A stretch of 64,000 nt of DNA from Marasmius tenuissimus. Its lineage: Eukaryota; Basidiomycota; Agaricomycetes; Agaricales; Marasmiaceae. Shown in pieces: positions 33,201 to 45,656 of this stretch. A program made the position numbers and the translations under genes. Position 1 is the first letter of the stretch, and each line of letters begins with the position of its first letter. The notes under the pieces were generated by a model. It worked only from the letters and a program-made list of their open reading frames with translations, searched no databases and had not been told where the DNA came from. The DNA lies in contig JAQOTA010000018.1 in NCBI GenBank assembly GCA_029532415.1, positions 186,001 to 250,000 on the forward strand, given 5' to 3'.

Positions 33201-36200
33201 ATGTCGAATCGCCGGAAAATCTCTTTGGGACATGCAACAATCAGCCCAGTAAAGAAACCGCGAAGGCCTAAGGACCCGGTAATCACCCTGGACCTTCCGA
33301 GCAGGCGGAAGGAACTGCTACGCAAGAAAGTTGCAGCTTTCCTACAGGCCGATTCTGCTCATACCACACCTTCCGGGCCCGCACCCAGCACTCCTACCAG
33401 GCCTCAGATCGCCTCGTCCAGCGCCCAAACCATTCAAGATGATACATCTGGCTCCTTATTGATTATAGATGGGGACCATGCCCATATAACGCCGGTAACA
33501 ACACCTTCCACCCCGACAAGCAACCGCCGCCTCGAAACCTTGCATGACCAAACACTTCCTTTTCCCGACGATAATGACATTCAAACGCTCTTCCCTTCGA
33601 ATCCGACTACGCCCCAATCTAAGAAGTTGAAAACTCCTCGGAAACGCGCGCCACGAGTACCCAAAAAGGTCAAAACGGCGGCAGAGGAGGCGGCGGGGAC
33701 TGTCGAGAACTGGCAGAAGTTACTGTCCACTCTGACAGACACATATTTGCAATACAAGGATCATAATGTTGGGAAGTTCCCAGAGGAGATTGGTGTGCCG
33801 GTGCACGAGTGCAACGGAGGTTGCATCGTCCTGGATAATGAGGTTCATGTTTACTATGCAGACCGTGCGTGTTCGTTGTTTCTTTTCTCAAGATAACGAG
33901 ATTGGTCTAACGTATTACACTAGACCATCGCATGAAGACATTTCAGTCTTGTTCGTGCCAATCTCTTGCTCAAACCCTGGTTCTGCATGGTTTCTTCCCG
34001 ACATCACCCTCAAGACATCGGATGGCAATCGCATTCAGCCTTTTGGAACTCTATCAAGGGCTTTGTCGACATTCATCCGATGCGGTTACCTCGCTGGCTG
34101 CAGCACTCGAGACTACCTACAAGCATCGCGGCTTTCGCTTGCTTGACTCCAATGTAGGTTTCCAAGCAACCTGCCAATGTCTACCTACTAATCTTGTTGA
34201 CATCAACCCCTAGGGCAAAACACCGACTGATCCGCTAAGACGTGCGCTGGGCCACTCCCTCGAGTGGTATGATGTCTTTGTTAACGACATCCACCGGTCA
34301 CTGGATAACCAGCTCGAGACCCTCAAAACCCAGCTCCCGAGACCTAATGATACGATCTCCTCCATTACCGTTCCTCTTGCACATTCCCCCGTCCGTTCTA
34401 TGATACCATCTCGTGCTCGTACCGCAACATCCTCATCTGATAACGCTGAAGCCAACCCAACCTCGCACGAATCCAAACAGACACCTAATGAAGAAGAGAC
34501 CGAAGAAGAGACCCTGCTCATGCCGGGACGATGCAGCGGCTACCTTCAGCGGCTTTGCCCTGCGTGCTTCGGTGGGGATTTCTTCGGCGAATCATTCCAA
34601 AGGTACGTCTGCTTTTCGTTGTGTATGGTATTCGGCAATTGAACGCGTCTGCTGTGTAGGGGTGGAGACATTCACGTTGCACTTGACGGCAATTTTCATC
34701 ACCGACACCTCAAGTCTGGAGGTGATGGGGTCAAATTTTATGACTCGTATCGTTTCCTCGACAAGTCTTATGTTGATGGGGTAGGAGCACGCATTGAGGA
34801 GGTTCGAAAGAGACCACCAAAAGCGTACAACTCACCTGTTCCAGACGATGTTGTCGATGCGGATCGTGATTCTTACAAGGCTGCCAAGGGTGACCGTGAG
34901 CAGGCCTCAAGCAAGCGGTTCGACGAGAACGGCATGATGGCCCTTGTTTGCAGACATGATATCCCTCTGCTCACCGCATCGATTGACACGCCAGGAGAGC
35001 AGCAGAAGTACGCTGTGGCTCTCTTGGAAGACTTCTTCCACCAAATTCCGGAGCAAGCCTTGGTTGTTGCTCTGTATGACATCGGGTGTGTCCTGGACCG
35101 TAGCCTAAACATCGTGAGTTCGATTTCTTTCTCCTGGTTTCAAAATACTGACTCTGTGTTGAAGTATGATATTCTCTCCGAGAGTATCGTCTCGCGATTA
35201 CAGTTTGCAACGGCCGTGCTGCATGCTTACGGGCATCAGTGGGCCTGTCAGCTTTACTACAACCCACGTCTCAAGGAGGGTCTTGGCTTAACTGACGGAG
35301 AAGGTAATGAGCGACTTTGGTCCAACCTTCGGAAGCTCATCGGGATTGAGCGACGGTCATCGGTAAGACCGAAGTCTTTTCACGTCAATCCACTCTCACC
35401 ATGTCCCATAGAGAGAACGGCGAATCTGGCTATTGGATCGTCAATGCGATGCAATCGCAGAGGATCATCGCCGAGCGCTTGGTACCACGATTCAGCGGAA
35501 ACTCATCAAGTTTGTACAGAAGAAGGAAGCCGAAGCGGTACGACAACTGCGATCTTCGGGTCTACCAGCAGAAGAGCTCCGGGAATTATGGGCGGAACAA
35601 AAAATAGTTCAGTCCTCCGCGCATTCTCGTAAGTGCTTTCACTGGGTTTGTTGGGTTTGCATTCTGACAACGCCGCTGGGTAGTTGCTCCTGCCCGGTTG
35701 AAAAAGGAGCTAGAGAAAGTGCTGAAGCTGCAGGCAGAGATCGAGCAGCTGCAAGCTTCCATTGATGCAACGAGGCTGGCTATCAAGAAAATGCGCTTCC
35801 CTCCCAGCGATGCTCTCTTTCTTCTCACCGAACTCGAGCGGAACCACACTGCCCTCAAGAAGAAGGCCGACCAGTTATACGACTCTCTCAACATTCCTCA
35901 AAATCACCCGCGTCTTGCCAAGGTCCCACTCGAATATCTTCATACGCTCCTTCTAGCTCGCGACACCAAGATAGCAATTAGAACTAAAGCAATTGGAGCC
36001 TTCCAAGAGTACGCGCAGATTGACCAGGCTGTTGGCGGAGCGCAAGAGGCCCTTGGTAACTGCTTTACATATCTATCTTGCGTATGATTAGTTGAACGTT
36101 TTCACGTAGGGACCAAGGCCCACCAGCAGACCCGAAAAGCGATCACAAAACGCACACCGGCACTCGAAAACCTCATCAAAAAGTACAATCAGTACTGCGC

Positions 36201-37883
36201 GTACTTAGAGACAAGTTATAAGCCGGACTACCAGCTTCCCGTCCCCAAACCTCTTCCGACGAAGATCAGTGTGCTTCGAGATGCGGACATATCACATCTG
36301 TGGGAAGACGTCTGGGTGTCAAGCTCATCTCCCCCCCCACGGTGGCTTACAGACGATACCGTTCGCAAAGGGATCCGAGCATTACTGACACTCGACCGAT
36401 GTGCGGAAGAGCGTCTACGGCTAGTAAAGGAGGCAAAGAACCTTTGTGGGTGGTTTCGCGAGGAACTTCATGCGCTGTTAGCTCTTAGCAGAGATCATTC
36501 AGGTACAGTCTCCTTCTATATCGCCCGAGTCGTGCTGATATCTGTTCTTCAGTTGGCAAGTATCGCACGCTCATCAAGCTCCGGCTTCAGGATCACCTCC
36601 TTCTAGCTGATGAATGGGGTACTTCATTCATCGGTAAGGAGGTTTTCGAAGCACAGGTCATTGCTGTTCGTCAAGAACTTCAGGTACCTCAGCAAGCAGA
36701 GGTTAGGCGACCGGAGTTAGCTTTCCGGGCATCTCCTCTCTTTCAAGAACCGTCACCACACGATCCAGATGTAGATGAGGATGTTGATGGGAGGTTATAC
36801 ATGGGAGACGACATGGCAGCGGCTGACGAAATGAATGAGCCGGTTGAGCCGATGGATGAACCCAGAGAGTTGTTAGAGTCGGACGAAGAGGGATTTGAGG
36901 TAGAAGTTCCTGACTTTCCAAATCTGAGCGAGGAGGCCCTTGCGTTGGCGGATCTGCAAGCCTCAGACTCGGAAAATTCAGATGATGAGGATTCAGATGG
37001 TCAGTTGCGGCTACAATGGCAGTTACCGGTACGTATTCCGATATACAGACCGACTTCGATACTCATGTATTCTTCAGGACAAATTGGGCATTGACTGTAC
37101 AGTTGCTACCGCTATCAAGAGCTGGCAATTCGGCACACTCGAAGGCGGTTGGTGGAGTTTTAGAATGGTTCGCTCAACAACCACGCCCCGACAGAGACAC
37201 AAGTTTACCGCGCGAGAGCTCAACATCCTTGCTGAGCCAAGGGCTCGACTCAATGAGGATTGCCTCAACGGCAGTGCGCTCTTACTCCGGGAGACATTTG
37301 GTGACAGGAACTCAAACTGCGCCGTTCTGTCCACGTTCGTTATACCTGAGCTACTAAGGACAAGCAGCTGGACTGACTGTGCCTGGCGAGTCTCGCTCCC
37401 GAGCGAGTACTGGTCCAAGTCAACCTGGCTGGTTCCAATTCACTCGCGAACCATGGAGCACTGGGCGCTTGCTATTGCGAAGGGCGACACACGAGAGCTT
37501 CTGCTCTTTGATAGCTTTGCATCGAAGGATTTCCTCACCGAGTGGCTTCCTGTAAGTATTCGTACCTCTATCCCAGGCTTCGAAGGTGTTAACCTTGATT
37601 TGGGGGGTAGAAGGTTCAGGTCACAGTTTCGCAACTTGTCCTGATGGCGAAAGAACATGGGCACCCAGTTGGCGAGTCATTTGAATGTCTTTCAGAATGG
37701 ACGGCCAGGCCCCTTCAGCTGTCTGCTGTACAGAGTAATGGATACGACTGTGGACTATGGGCCTTATGGGTCATGATAGCGGTCTTCCGGGGTTTTGACT
37801 ACGCGCATCTCCAGGAGAAGGATATGCCTAGATTTCGTAAATTCCTTGCCCGCCTCATTAGAAATCTCCCTGTGTCATCGTAA
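33201..37883 (+). CDS. KDZ transposase fused to Ulp1-like cysteine protease, 1,379 aa
   Basis: Exons 33201-33864, 33924-34153, 34214-34602, 34660-35113, 35165-35362, 35412-35628, 35684-36055, 36110-36502, 36553-37028, 37078-37551, 37611-37883; 1,380 codons, frame intact. Transposase features: Cys cluster HECNGGC with FQSCSCQSL (~200-235), CPACFGG then VALDGNFHHRH (~418-446, first catalytic Asp), CRHDIPL and GEQQKYA (~525-545), ALYDIGCVLDRSL, HAYGHQWACQ and LGLTDGEGNERLWSNLRKLI (~605-640). A coiled coil follows (~720-780), then an acidic linker (~985-1130). Residues ~1132-1379 are a C48/Ulp1-like protease: EHWALAI (His), LLLFDSF (Asp), QSNGYDCGLWALW (Gln and Cys). The transposase should cut and rejoin the element in the nucleus; the protease may process SUMO-like conjugates or the fusion itself (inference). 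Confidence 0.93.
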
Positions 37884-38130
37884 CTACATGACATGTACAT
37901 AGTCAGAGGACGCAAAGACAGAATTCGCACTGAAGTTCAGTAGCGCGTGTACGGGCGCCTAGACCAGCGCTAAGATAATCACGGTGGGGAAATCCAGAAA
38001 AACCCCAACCAAGATTATCTTATCATGATTTTGACTCGATTCTTTTCTTCCTCGATGACCAAGGTACGTGTCTACTTCCAGTCTTTTCCTTTGTAGTTGA
38101 CACCCTCTACTGCCCAGTATTCACTATATC
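37884..38130. other. Spacer inside the transposon
   Basis: Short region between the transposase gene and the next small ORF; presumed terminator and promoter. Confidence 0.35.
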
Positions 38131-38441
38131 ATGTCTCAATCTACCCACAAGAAACACGAGGACGCGTCTGTGGTTGCGAGGATGGATTCCGGTGAGCATT
38201 TGCGATATGACCCGGGTGCCAGTGCGTGTCCTCCTGACTTTTCCCTTTGATGTACTCACATTTCGTTCCTACAGTAGCGAAAATGTGGTCCGCTTCTCCA
38301 ACGCCCATTTCAGCACCTGTGACCTACGACTTCACCGCACCAAGAATGATCTTGTACTCTCATCGGGCGGCTATGGATCAGGGCAGAATGGGCAGCGGTG
38401 AAGGCGTTGAACAAACCTGGACTAAGGGCACGGTGCCTTAG
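38131..38441 (+). CDS. Small transposon ORF, 75 aa
   Basis: Two exons, 38131-38191 and 38275-38441 (76 codons), joined by a GT-AG intron of 83 nt. The product begins MSQSTHKKHEDASVVARMDS and continues through TPISAPVTYDFTAP. No family was recognised and no repeat copy is available for comparison, so coding status rests only on splice and frame agreement. Confidence 0.4.
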
Positions 38442-38654
38442 AACCTAGGTACCTATTACTTATCTCGTCACTTGTAGTTTTCGTCTTTACACGCCGTTTG
38501 TTCAATGTATCACCGAATGTTTCTGATAACACGTTACAAACACAACACAACTACATGAGAACCACGACGGTACTACAACAGTGAGCTACGTACTACAATG
38601 CTACTACGATATCAAGATACACAGCACAGCAATGAAGATGATAGAAGATGTCAA

Positions 38655-39419
38655 CTACAACGAATAAGATCCCGCCATGAACTCTTCCAAGGCCTTGTCA
38701 TAGGTCATGTTTGCATGTCCCATCACATCGTTCATCTTGCGCGAAGCCTCCTCAATCGACTGTGCCATCATTGGTATCATCCACGCATTGAGATGCACCG
38801 CTGCCTTCGCCTCGTCTGCACGCTTCAAGGTCTTGACCGCCTTGAGGTACTCTTTGCTGGCCCAGCGGCGCCACTGTCCTTCATTGATGACGTTGTCCAT
38901 AGCCTTATCCCAGGTCGCATATCCGGCTTTTACGGACTCTGGCAAGGTGAAGGACGGAAGGTCAAGTCCGTCTTGGACTTTCTGCCGATACTCTGGGACG
39001 GCGGCGAGAGAGTCCTTGATAAGGTTCTAGACAAGTGCCTGAGTCAGTTATAGAATGATAGAGACAAACATATGCGCACACACCTTCTTCAAAATAGTTA
39101 TGGCTTTTTGCCAATCGTTCTTTGCCTCCAATCTGACCTTCTCCAGAAACATAGGGTGGGGCCACAGGTTGATCCATCCGGCGTAAACACGCTCGCCCAA
39201 ATCTTCAAGCGATGGTCGGGAATCTTTCTGGCGGAAATAGAAAATCTCGAGCTCGCGGCCGACGAGATAAGTGTACTCGGCATACGCCTCATCAATGGGG
39301 GCCCGAGTGGCGTTGGTGTCATCTTCGCATGGCTCGAAACCTATCATATGAATATGTCGGGATCTTCCGTCAGAGGGTGATTTCAGGATAGAGTGAGTCC
39401 AGAGATGCTTACCAGTCAT
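38655..39419 (-). CDS. Transposon accessory protein, 211 aa, function unknown
   Basis: Exons complement(39413-39419, 39084-39340, 38655-39026). The first is a 7-nt start exon and the total is 212 codons. The product begins MTGFEPCEDDTNATRAPIDE and has motifs YTYLVGRELEIFYFRQKDSR, VYAGWINLWPHPMF and WRRWASKEYLKAVKTLKRAD. It is mostly charged and helical, with no signal peptide or membrane segment. It is the only gene on the minus strand of the element. I do not recognise the family. A simpler start would read through the first intron, giving a longer N-terminus beginning MTGKHLWTHS. Confidence 0.65.
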
Positions 39420-39841
39420 TTTGGGTTGGTTTGATGTTTTTTTTGAACTGAGATGAAAGTGTTTTGTTGGCGTCGGTGCTGGGTTGTACGGTGGCTTACT
39501 TAGACTCATACAGTGGTGAACCTTATTCTTGAAACTGTGCAGTTGCCGGTACGGCCGGTACCAAGGTTGCCGTGCAGCTGCCGGTACCAAGGTTGCCGGT
39601 CATATAACCGGTGCCGGTAGATCTGTCGTGAAAACATATATTAGTTATTATGGTCTCGGAACTTCATATTTGATCCCCATCTCTCGTATTTGTGCCCTTT
39701 GACATCACCTTAACATTCAGTCCAAAGCGATTTGCAGGAACCTTCACTGTTTGCGCTGGGTAAAAAATGATGATCTCGAAACCAAGATGAAGCAATGTGA
39801 GTGTGATTGCTTCCACTCGCGTTCATTTATCAACGTCCACC

Positions 39842-40713
39842 ATGGCTCGCAAGCGGTTGTACCACACTCGTGAACAACAACGTACTGCCAACAACCTAGC
39901 TGCTAAACGATACAGAGACAAGTAAGTCTAGCATTGAAATATATATTAATAACGACTCACACTCGCTCGACACCTCTAGACACCCGGAATTACTCCAACA
40001 GCGACGTCAAGCCAAAGTGGCTGAGGAGGAGGAGTCACGGTATGCGCACCTCAAGTGGCTGGCTCTGCCCTTCCTTGACCTTGTCTGTGCCCTCCCGAAA
40101 CAGGTTGCAAGAGCTACGCATGAAGAGAACGAATAGAGTCTCATCGTGCGTATGAACTTGGTTGGATATCAGACTTCCGCGACGCCAATAGTTTCCCTAC
40201 AGATCCTCAAGTCATAAAGCAATGCACAGTGGCAACCTGGGGCCACTATCTAGTATTCAGGGATCCAAGTGCGTACACAGTATCCTTCCCTTGATACCGT
40301 GAACTCATCTCCCAACCAGAACTCAGAAGTATGCAGCAACCCTGAAGACCGTTCGAAAGCTTCACGCCAAGTTTACTGACATTGTCAACAACAATCGAGC
40401 ATTCTTTGTCGAGGAAATATACCAGAAGTTCATCACACCCGTACCTTTCGAGGGCTATCTTCCGCCATCATTCCTCGATGAGTCTCAGGATCAGTTTCAC
40501 GATATGTCGAACACAGTCAAAAATTATCAACGCCATATCCTGTACTACGAAGGACCTTCGCCCGAGTGGAAAGAACTGGATGAGATTAGAGGAGAAATAG
40601 ACGATGTAATCCGTTGGATTGATAACATTTATTGTGAGTTTCTGGAGGGCGGGATCTTAGGTCTACATGAAGCTTACGACGAGAAGAGACTCGGGCATCT
40701 ACAGTACGTGTAA
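39842..40713 (+). CDS. Transposon accessory protein with basic DNA-binding-like N-terminus, 218 aa
   Basis: Exons 39842-39921, 39980-40039, 40104-40149, 40192-40268, 40320-40713 sum to 219 codons. The N-terminal ~60 residues are strongly basic (MARKRLYHTREQQ, LAAKRYRDKHPELLQQRRQA, ELRMKRTNR), resembling a bZIP basic region or related DNA-contact helix. A short predicted coiled coil follows (KVAEEEESRLQELRM). The C-terminal part contains VRKLHAKFTDIVNNNRAF and DDVIRWIDNIYCEFL and has no recognised fold. It might bind the element's ends or act as a regulator (inference). Two splice choices exist for the third intron; the one used keeps the frame into the last exon. Confidence 0.65.
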
Positions 40714-41682
40714 TCTACAGTACGTGTATGTATGTAGTAAGGGCCATAGACTAGTGTAGACCTGGTACAATTGCAATGGGGTGGACTGCTTGATGTAGGT
40801 ATAGACTGGGTATAGCCTTGAATATACGCGTTAGTATGGCTCAGTTGGTCTGGAGCGCACCTCTGAACGGTTTCAACTCCTTGAATATGACGCCCCGCGT
40901 TCGAGTCCCGACATTGCATGGTCTCATTTTTTCTTCTATTTCCTTGATTGGCTTTTAGTGGTCACTTCAAAGCCAATGAATGTTGCTCTGAGCTCCCTCG
41001 AGAGCGCTTCATATTATTGCTCAAGAACGCTAGCTTGCTACTGAGAGTAGGGGTTGCCGCATTGGCCATGCAAATATGGATACACAGAGCACAGCCACTG
41101 CCACCTCAACATCTCGCGATGCACCCTTGCACGTCTTGCTCCCTACCCCCACCATGTCAACTGTCCTCAGCCAACACTTCGAGCTTAACCTCTCGCAGAC
41201 ACACCTTAACGGGCTCTCTGCACTCTCCCGCTCTGTATTCTGATCTCAAAGCTGCACTTTAGACTTTAGGTGCGAATCAGTAACAACACCGTGGCGCTTG
41301 CGAAGTGAACGCACGCTTCTTTCCGCCTTTGCAACGTTGCACCTCTTCTCAACTCTTCGGGTCCCTGGTTTCTCTTCCAGTTAAAATGCAACGATCGATC
41401 GAGCAAATTCCTTTCTGCATCTTTTTCTCCCCCACCATCGCGCACCTCCGGTGCTCAAAATTTCCCCTTGCAAACGTTCTCCTACACAGTGAGTTACGAT
41501 GATCTGTGTCTTTACTGGCATATGTCTTATGATCATAACAGTCTGTTACTCACAGAAGACGCATCCCCAGTCGCGTCAGACACGTCAAATACTCACTGTT
41601 TTTTTGCTTCTCACTATGGTACGTCGATTGCAACTCCTCTATAAATGAAGAAAACTAACGGACACTTGGCCTTTAGACCCAA
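40714..41682. other. Non-coding spacer of the transposon with a tRNA-like segment
   Basis: About 1 kb between the 218-aa ORF and the large accessory gene. Apart from the tRNA-like segment at 40830-40932, nothing was recognised. A possible non-coding or ATG-only first exon of the accessory gene lies at about 41615 (ATG followed by a GTACGT donor). Confidence 0.4.
40830..40932 (+). ncRNA. tRNA-derived Pol III promoter relic
   Basis: A perfect A-box-type TGGCTCAGTTGG at 40837-40848 and a B-box-type GTTCGAGTCC at about 40899-40908 are followed by a T6 tract (40927-40932) suitable as a Pol III terminator. The D stem pairs (GCTC/GAGC). The acceptor stem (GTTAGTA against CATTGCA) and the T stem do not pair well, so this is a tRNA pseudogene or tRNA-derived SINE head, not a working tRNA. 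Confidence 0.4.
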
Positions 41683-44600
41683 ATGGATTCAAGTCCCTCG
41701 CAGGTGTCATCCATGCATACCCACTACGGCAGCTCCGAAGGCATTCAACTCGATCCCGAGGATGTTCAGGACAGCCCCGAGACTGCTCCCTTCATCAACC
41801 CAGACGCTGAGGGCACTCACGATGATATCTCTGGGGCCACGTCTACCATCCGGCACGAGCACTACCTACTAGCAGGTACGCAGTCCTCTGAGGACGCGTA
41901 CGACGACCCCGAGTCTGTCGAGTTCTTCACTCATCCCGACACCCAAGCCGTCTTCGAGAATGTAATGAGCCGTGAACAAGCTCATGTCGGGCCACCTATC
42001 TCAGCATCTCGTTCCGTTTCATTCTCTGTTCCTCCACCCGATGCCCCCTCTATCTCCTTCTTGAATGTCGCTGGCCACAGCCGCAGCACTCGTTCCCTCC
42101 CACCAACTGCTACTCCACCCAGCTCTCCGACAAAGAGGAGGATCATTCCAAAAGAGGGTGCACACCCTTCAATTGTCACCACCGCAGCGCGACGCGAAGC
42201 ACAGAATGCAGAAGCAGAGATGCTCACTGCTACTCCATCGCAGATGCCCGAACCTCACCACCAGGCCGATATCTCCGAGGAAGCCTCACCCCCCGTCGAG
42301 ACTTTTGCACCAGCTCAGAGCCCTCAGACCGCAGGCGCAAGCTCCTTTGATGCGGCCACTGCATTTGAATTGTTGAATGCACCTGCTACGTCTACAGGCG
42401 GCCGGCCTTCAAACGAGCAACGCACCGTGCTCTCGAGTGGCTTCCAGGAGCAGGACCGAAACTTCTGTGAGCTTGCTGCGAAAGCCAAGGTTCCACCCTT
42501 TACGGCTATCAAACAGTACTTCAAGAGGTTTGGACTTGGGGCGGTAGACAACCAATGGAATGGTTACCTGGGTTTCGCGCGAGCGAACAGGAAGAAAGAG
42601 GTCGCACGTCTCTTGGATAGCGACAATGAAGACATCCGGAATCTCCATAAACCGTTCGCAGGTATGCAATCTACATTTGACCTTGTAATCATGATTCTGA
42701 CGTTTCGCCAGCTGACCCCGAAAAGAAACCGTCAATCACCATCCTCGCCATCACATACCAGTTATTTTTGCAGGCTCACGGTGAAGAGGCCGCGAAGGAC
42801 TTCTTGGCAGACTGGAGCGATCTCAAAGCCTCCGAGTCTTCCGCTTCCGCAGTCCGAAAGTCGGATCGTCGCCGCACATTTGACACAGCGTCTCGTCATC
42901 TCGCTGAACATGTAAGTCTATCCGCGTTTTATCTCATTGGTACATGAACTTACCAAGTTTACGTGCAGTCGGACATGATGGAGAACCTCCATCAAATGCA
43001 TTTTGTTATTTTTGGTGTCGGGGGACAGGTCCTCAGCGACCAGTCTCTCCTCTTTGCGCATGAACCAGCAGGTTGTAAGGGAGTGAGTACCTGCCCGCCT
43101 ACCTCAGTAACCAATTGCTTACTGCAGAACCGGCTAGTTCTGCGAACGTCATCTCCTTAAGAAACCGGAACAAGTGTTGGCACATCTGCGAGCCCATGCC
43201 TGGTACGTGTCTTATTGACACCTTTCTCTGTCTTAGCCCTTCTGATGATCTGGTAACCATGGAACAGCAACACGACCGTCGAGGAGATCACCAACCAAGA
43301 GCTGATCGCGATGGCACAAAAACGTGGTCTCATTCTTGTCGAGGCTCAGAGCGCCGACGACGACGACATCAAGGAGAAGGCCCCGAGCAAACAAGACGTT
43401 CCCCGCCTCCTGAAGACTGAACTGAAGAAGCTTGCATGTAAGTAACATGCTACACATCCAAAACCATTTCTAACAATTCATCGTGCAGCTCAGGCCAATT
43501 TCGACTACGGGAAGACACTTCCATGGACTTCCATGGCCAAGAAATGTGTCGAGAAGGGTTTTCGGATCGTGAACTACCCTTTCGACGTCACTATTCCTTG
43601 GGAGTTACAGGGCACTGCACGACGAAAAGGTGTAAAGGGCCTACCGCAAACTGAGCAGCTCAAGCTCCTTGCTGCTTGCAAGCCGACTGCAACACTGCCA
43701 GTTCGCTTTGAGCCTGCTCCCCCGCTCAGTAAGCCTTACTTCCATCTAATCCAATGCACGTTATTAATAGGGAACCTAGAACTGTACAATCACGATATTC
43801 CTGTCCTGACCTGCACCCCCGATCCCTCTGGGAAGGTCAAGGAGGCCTTTGTAGACAAGGCCGGGAGCATTCCACGTCCTGGCGGCGCCGAATCAGCCGT
43901 CAAGGCTGAATCTGAAGATCATTCTCTTACCGATATGTACGACAGCGACACCGACGTGCCAGCCCGGATCCCTCGAGCAGACAAAGGGAAATCTGCAGTG
44001 GCGATGGAGGAAGAGGTCGACGAGATCGAGGACGATGAAGATGAGGACGGGGACGATGCATTTGGAGACGGTGTTCACTCAGACGATGGCGAATGGAGTG
44101 CTAACAGTCCCAAAAAGGGTAAGTCATTCGATGTTCGTCTCAAAATACTACTCTAATGTTTCAGCTACAGTCTGCCGCAAGGTTAAGGGCAGGGCCACTG
44201 CAAAGACCACCACCACCGCAAAAACCACCTCCAAGAAGATTGCCGGAAAGAGCCCCAATAAGACCAAGACCGGCTCCGTCAAGGTCACAATCCCTGCTCC
44301 AAGCAATCAAGACATCATTATGGGGGGTGACGAGACGCCAAAACGTGAGTTTTATATCCATACGTGTCTCGCTCGTCATTGCTCATCGATGATTCTCAGC
44401 CTCGACCAGCAAGCGGAAGCAAGTGAACGCTCCGGAACCGGAACCTAGTGACAAGCGAATCAAGGTGGGACCGTCGCAACTAGAGAAGGCCGGCTTCACA
44501 GCGTTTGACAAGATTGACCGTGAGCATTAATGATGCTCTTAGTTCATACCAATTTACTAACCCTCTCATAGGTCTTCGTGAACGCCAAGGAAGCACACTT

Positions 44601-45656
44601 CCTTCCTTCAACGAGGGCGACTTCAAGCCCTTACCTTTTGCCCACCCACCCATCACTACCTCCACTCCCGCCCCAGTACGAGTGATGAGTACATCTACTG
44701 GCACCTCTGCTGTCGCCCCAGCGACTCGTCGCGCAACCGCCACTGTTGCACCCACAGCGACTCATCGCGCAACCGCCGCCGCTGCACCCAAAAAAGCGAC
44801 CGTTCCCGCCATCACCGCCCCGGTGCAAGAGTCTGCTGCCCCCTCCAGTGCAGTTCAAATTGCCCATCCCCGCCCTGTCGCCGGCGCACCCGCAAAGGGT
44901 TCCAGTGCTGTCACGTCTCCAGCTCTGGCGCAAGCCCCCAGGATCCCTGTAGCCGCTGCCGCTCCCACTCGGGCTGCCTTGAGTCCTTCTGCTGCCACCC
45001 TACCGGTACAAGTTCCGGGAGCTGCTGCTGCCCCCGTTCGAGCGGCTGCTGCTCCAGTTCGGGCTGCTGCTGCTCCAGTTCGGGCTGCTGCTGCCCCCAC
45101 CCAAGCTACAGCTCCCGCTCGTACTGAGCTCCCTCCTCCCCAGGCTTTGACTCCCCCCACACAGGCCACTCATGCCCGAGCCAATTCGGCCACTTCTACC
45201 GGCGCCTCTGTGCAAGCTATGGATACGTACCCTACAACTGGAATGGCTGGTCCTCCCTCCACTGCTGCTCTTCCTTCATCCATCGGTGCTCCCATGACTG
45301 CGAATACTCCCTTCAATCCCAGCGTGCAACAAAACGGAGCTATCGCCAACCCCCAGTACCCCCAGTACCCCCAGATGCACCCGCTGCAGATGCAGCAGAT
45401 GATGCAGCAAATGATGCGGATGATGGCTTATGGCCAACAGCCCCCGACTGCGAGCCTGCCACCAAGCACATCCGCACACGCGCAGCAAGGTATGCTGGAC
45501 TTCAGCATGGGGATGCCCCAAAACGGCAATGGCAACCAGGACTGGGGAGCAACTGAAGGGTACGCCCAAGGCGGGGGAGGTAATAACAACGGTGGCCAAG
45601 CATGGGGCGCAACCGAACCCAGTCGAGGGAATGGAAGCGGTAGCGGTGCGATGTAG
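41683..45656 (+). CDS. Large transposon accessory protein, 1,166 aa, function unknown
   Basis: Exons 41683-42661, 42712-42911, 42969-43082, 43138-43202, 43268-43437, 43489-43728, 43771-44118, 44165-44344, 44400-44519, 44572-45656; 1,167 codons, intact. Regions: acidic, Pro/Ser-rich N-terminus (1-~240); a compact segment with FCELAAKAKVPPFTAIKQYF (~265-330), possibly helical; ITILAITYQLFLQAHGEEAA; HFVIFGVGG; a Cys/His-containing FCERHLLKKPEQVLAHLRAH; FRIVNYPFDVTIPWELQ; an acidic run (EEEVDEIEDDEDEDGDDAFG); Lys-rich stretches likely to be nuclear signals; and a C-terminal Ala/Pro/Gln/Met/Gly-rich tail with AAAPVRA repeats. The character is that of a nuclear scaffold or regulator. No known domain was recognised. 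It ends about 290 bp before the right inverted repeat. Confidence 0.8.
45021..45098 (+). repeat. Minisatellite of about 24 bp encoding AAAPVRA repeats
   Basis: About three units of GCTGCTGCTCCAGTTCGGGC type within the last exon of the accessory gene, encoding Ala-Ala-Ala-Pro-Val-Arg repeats. Confidence 0.7.

Noticed and set aside
40830..40932. Calling this a functional tRNA gene
   Set aside because: The acceptor and T stems do not pair, and no proper anticodon stem can be closed. Kept only as a tRNA-like relic.
44631..45215. Minus-strand Gly/Ser-rich frames opposite the accessory gene tail
   Set aside because: GC-rich repeat sequence opens several frames at once. The plus-strand frame is supported by ten consistent exons.
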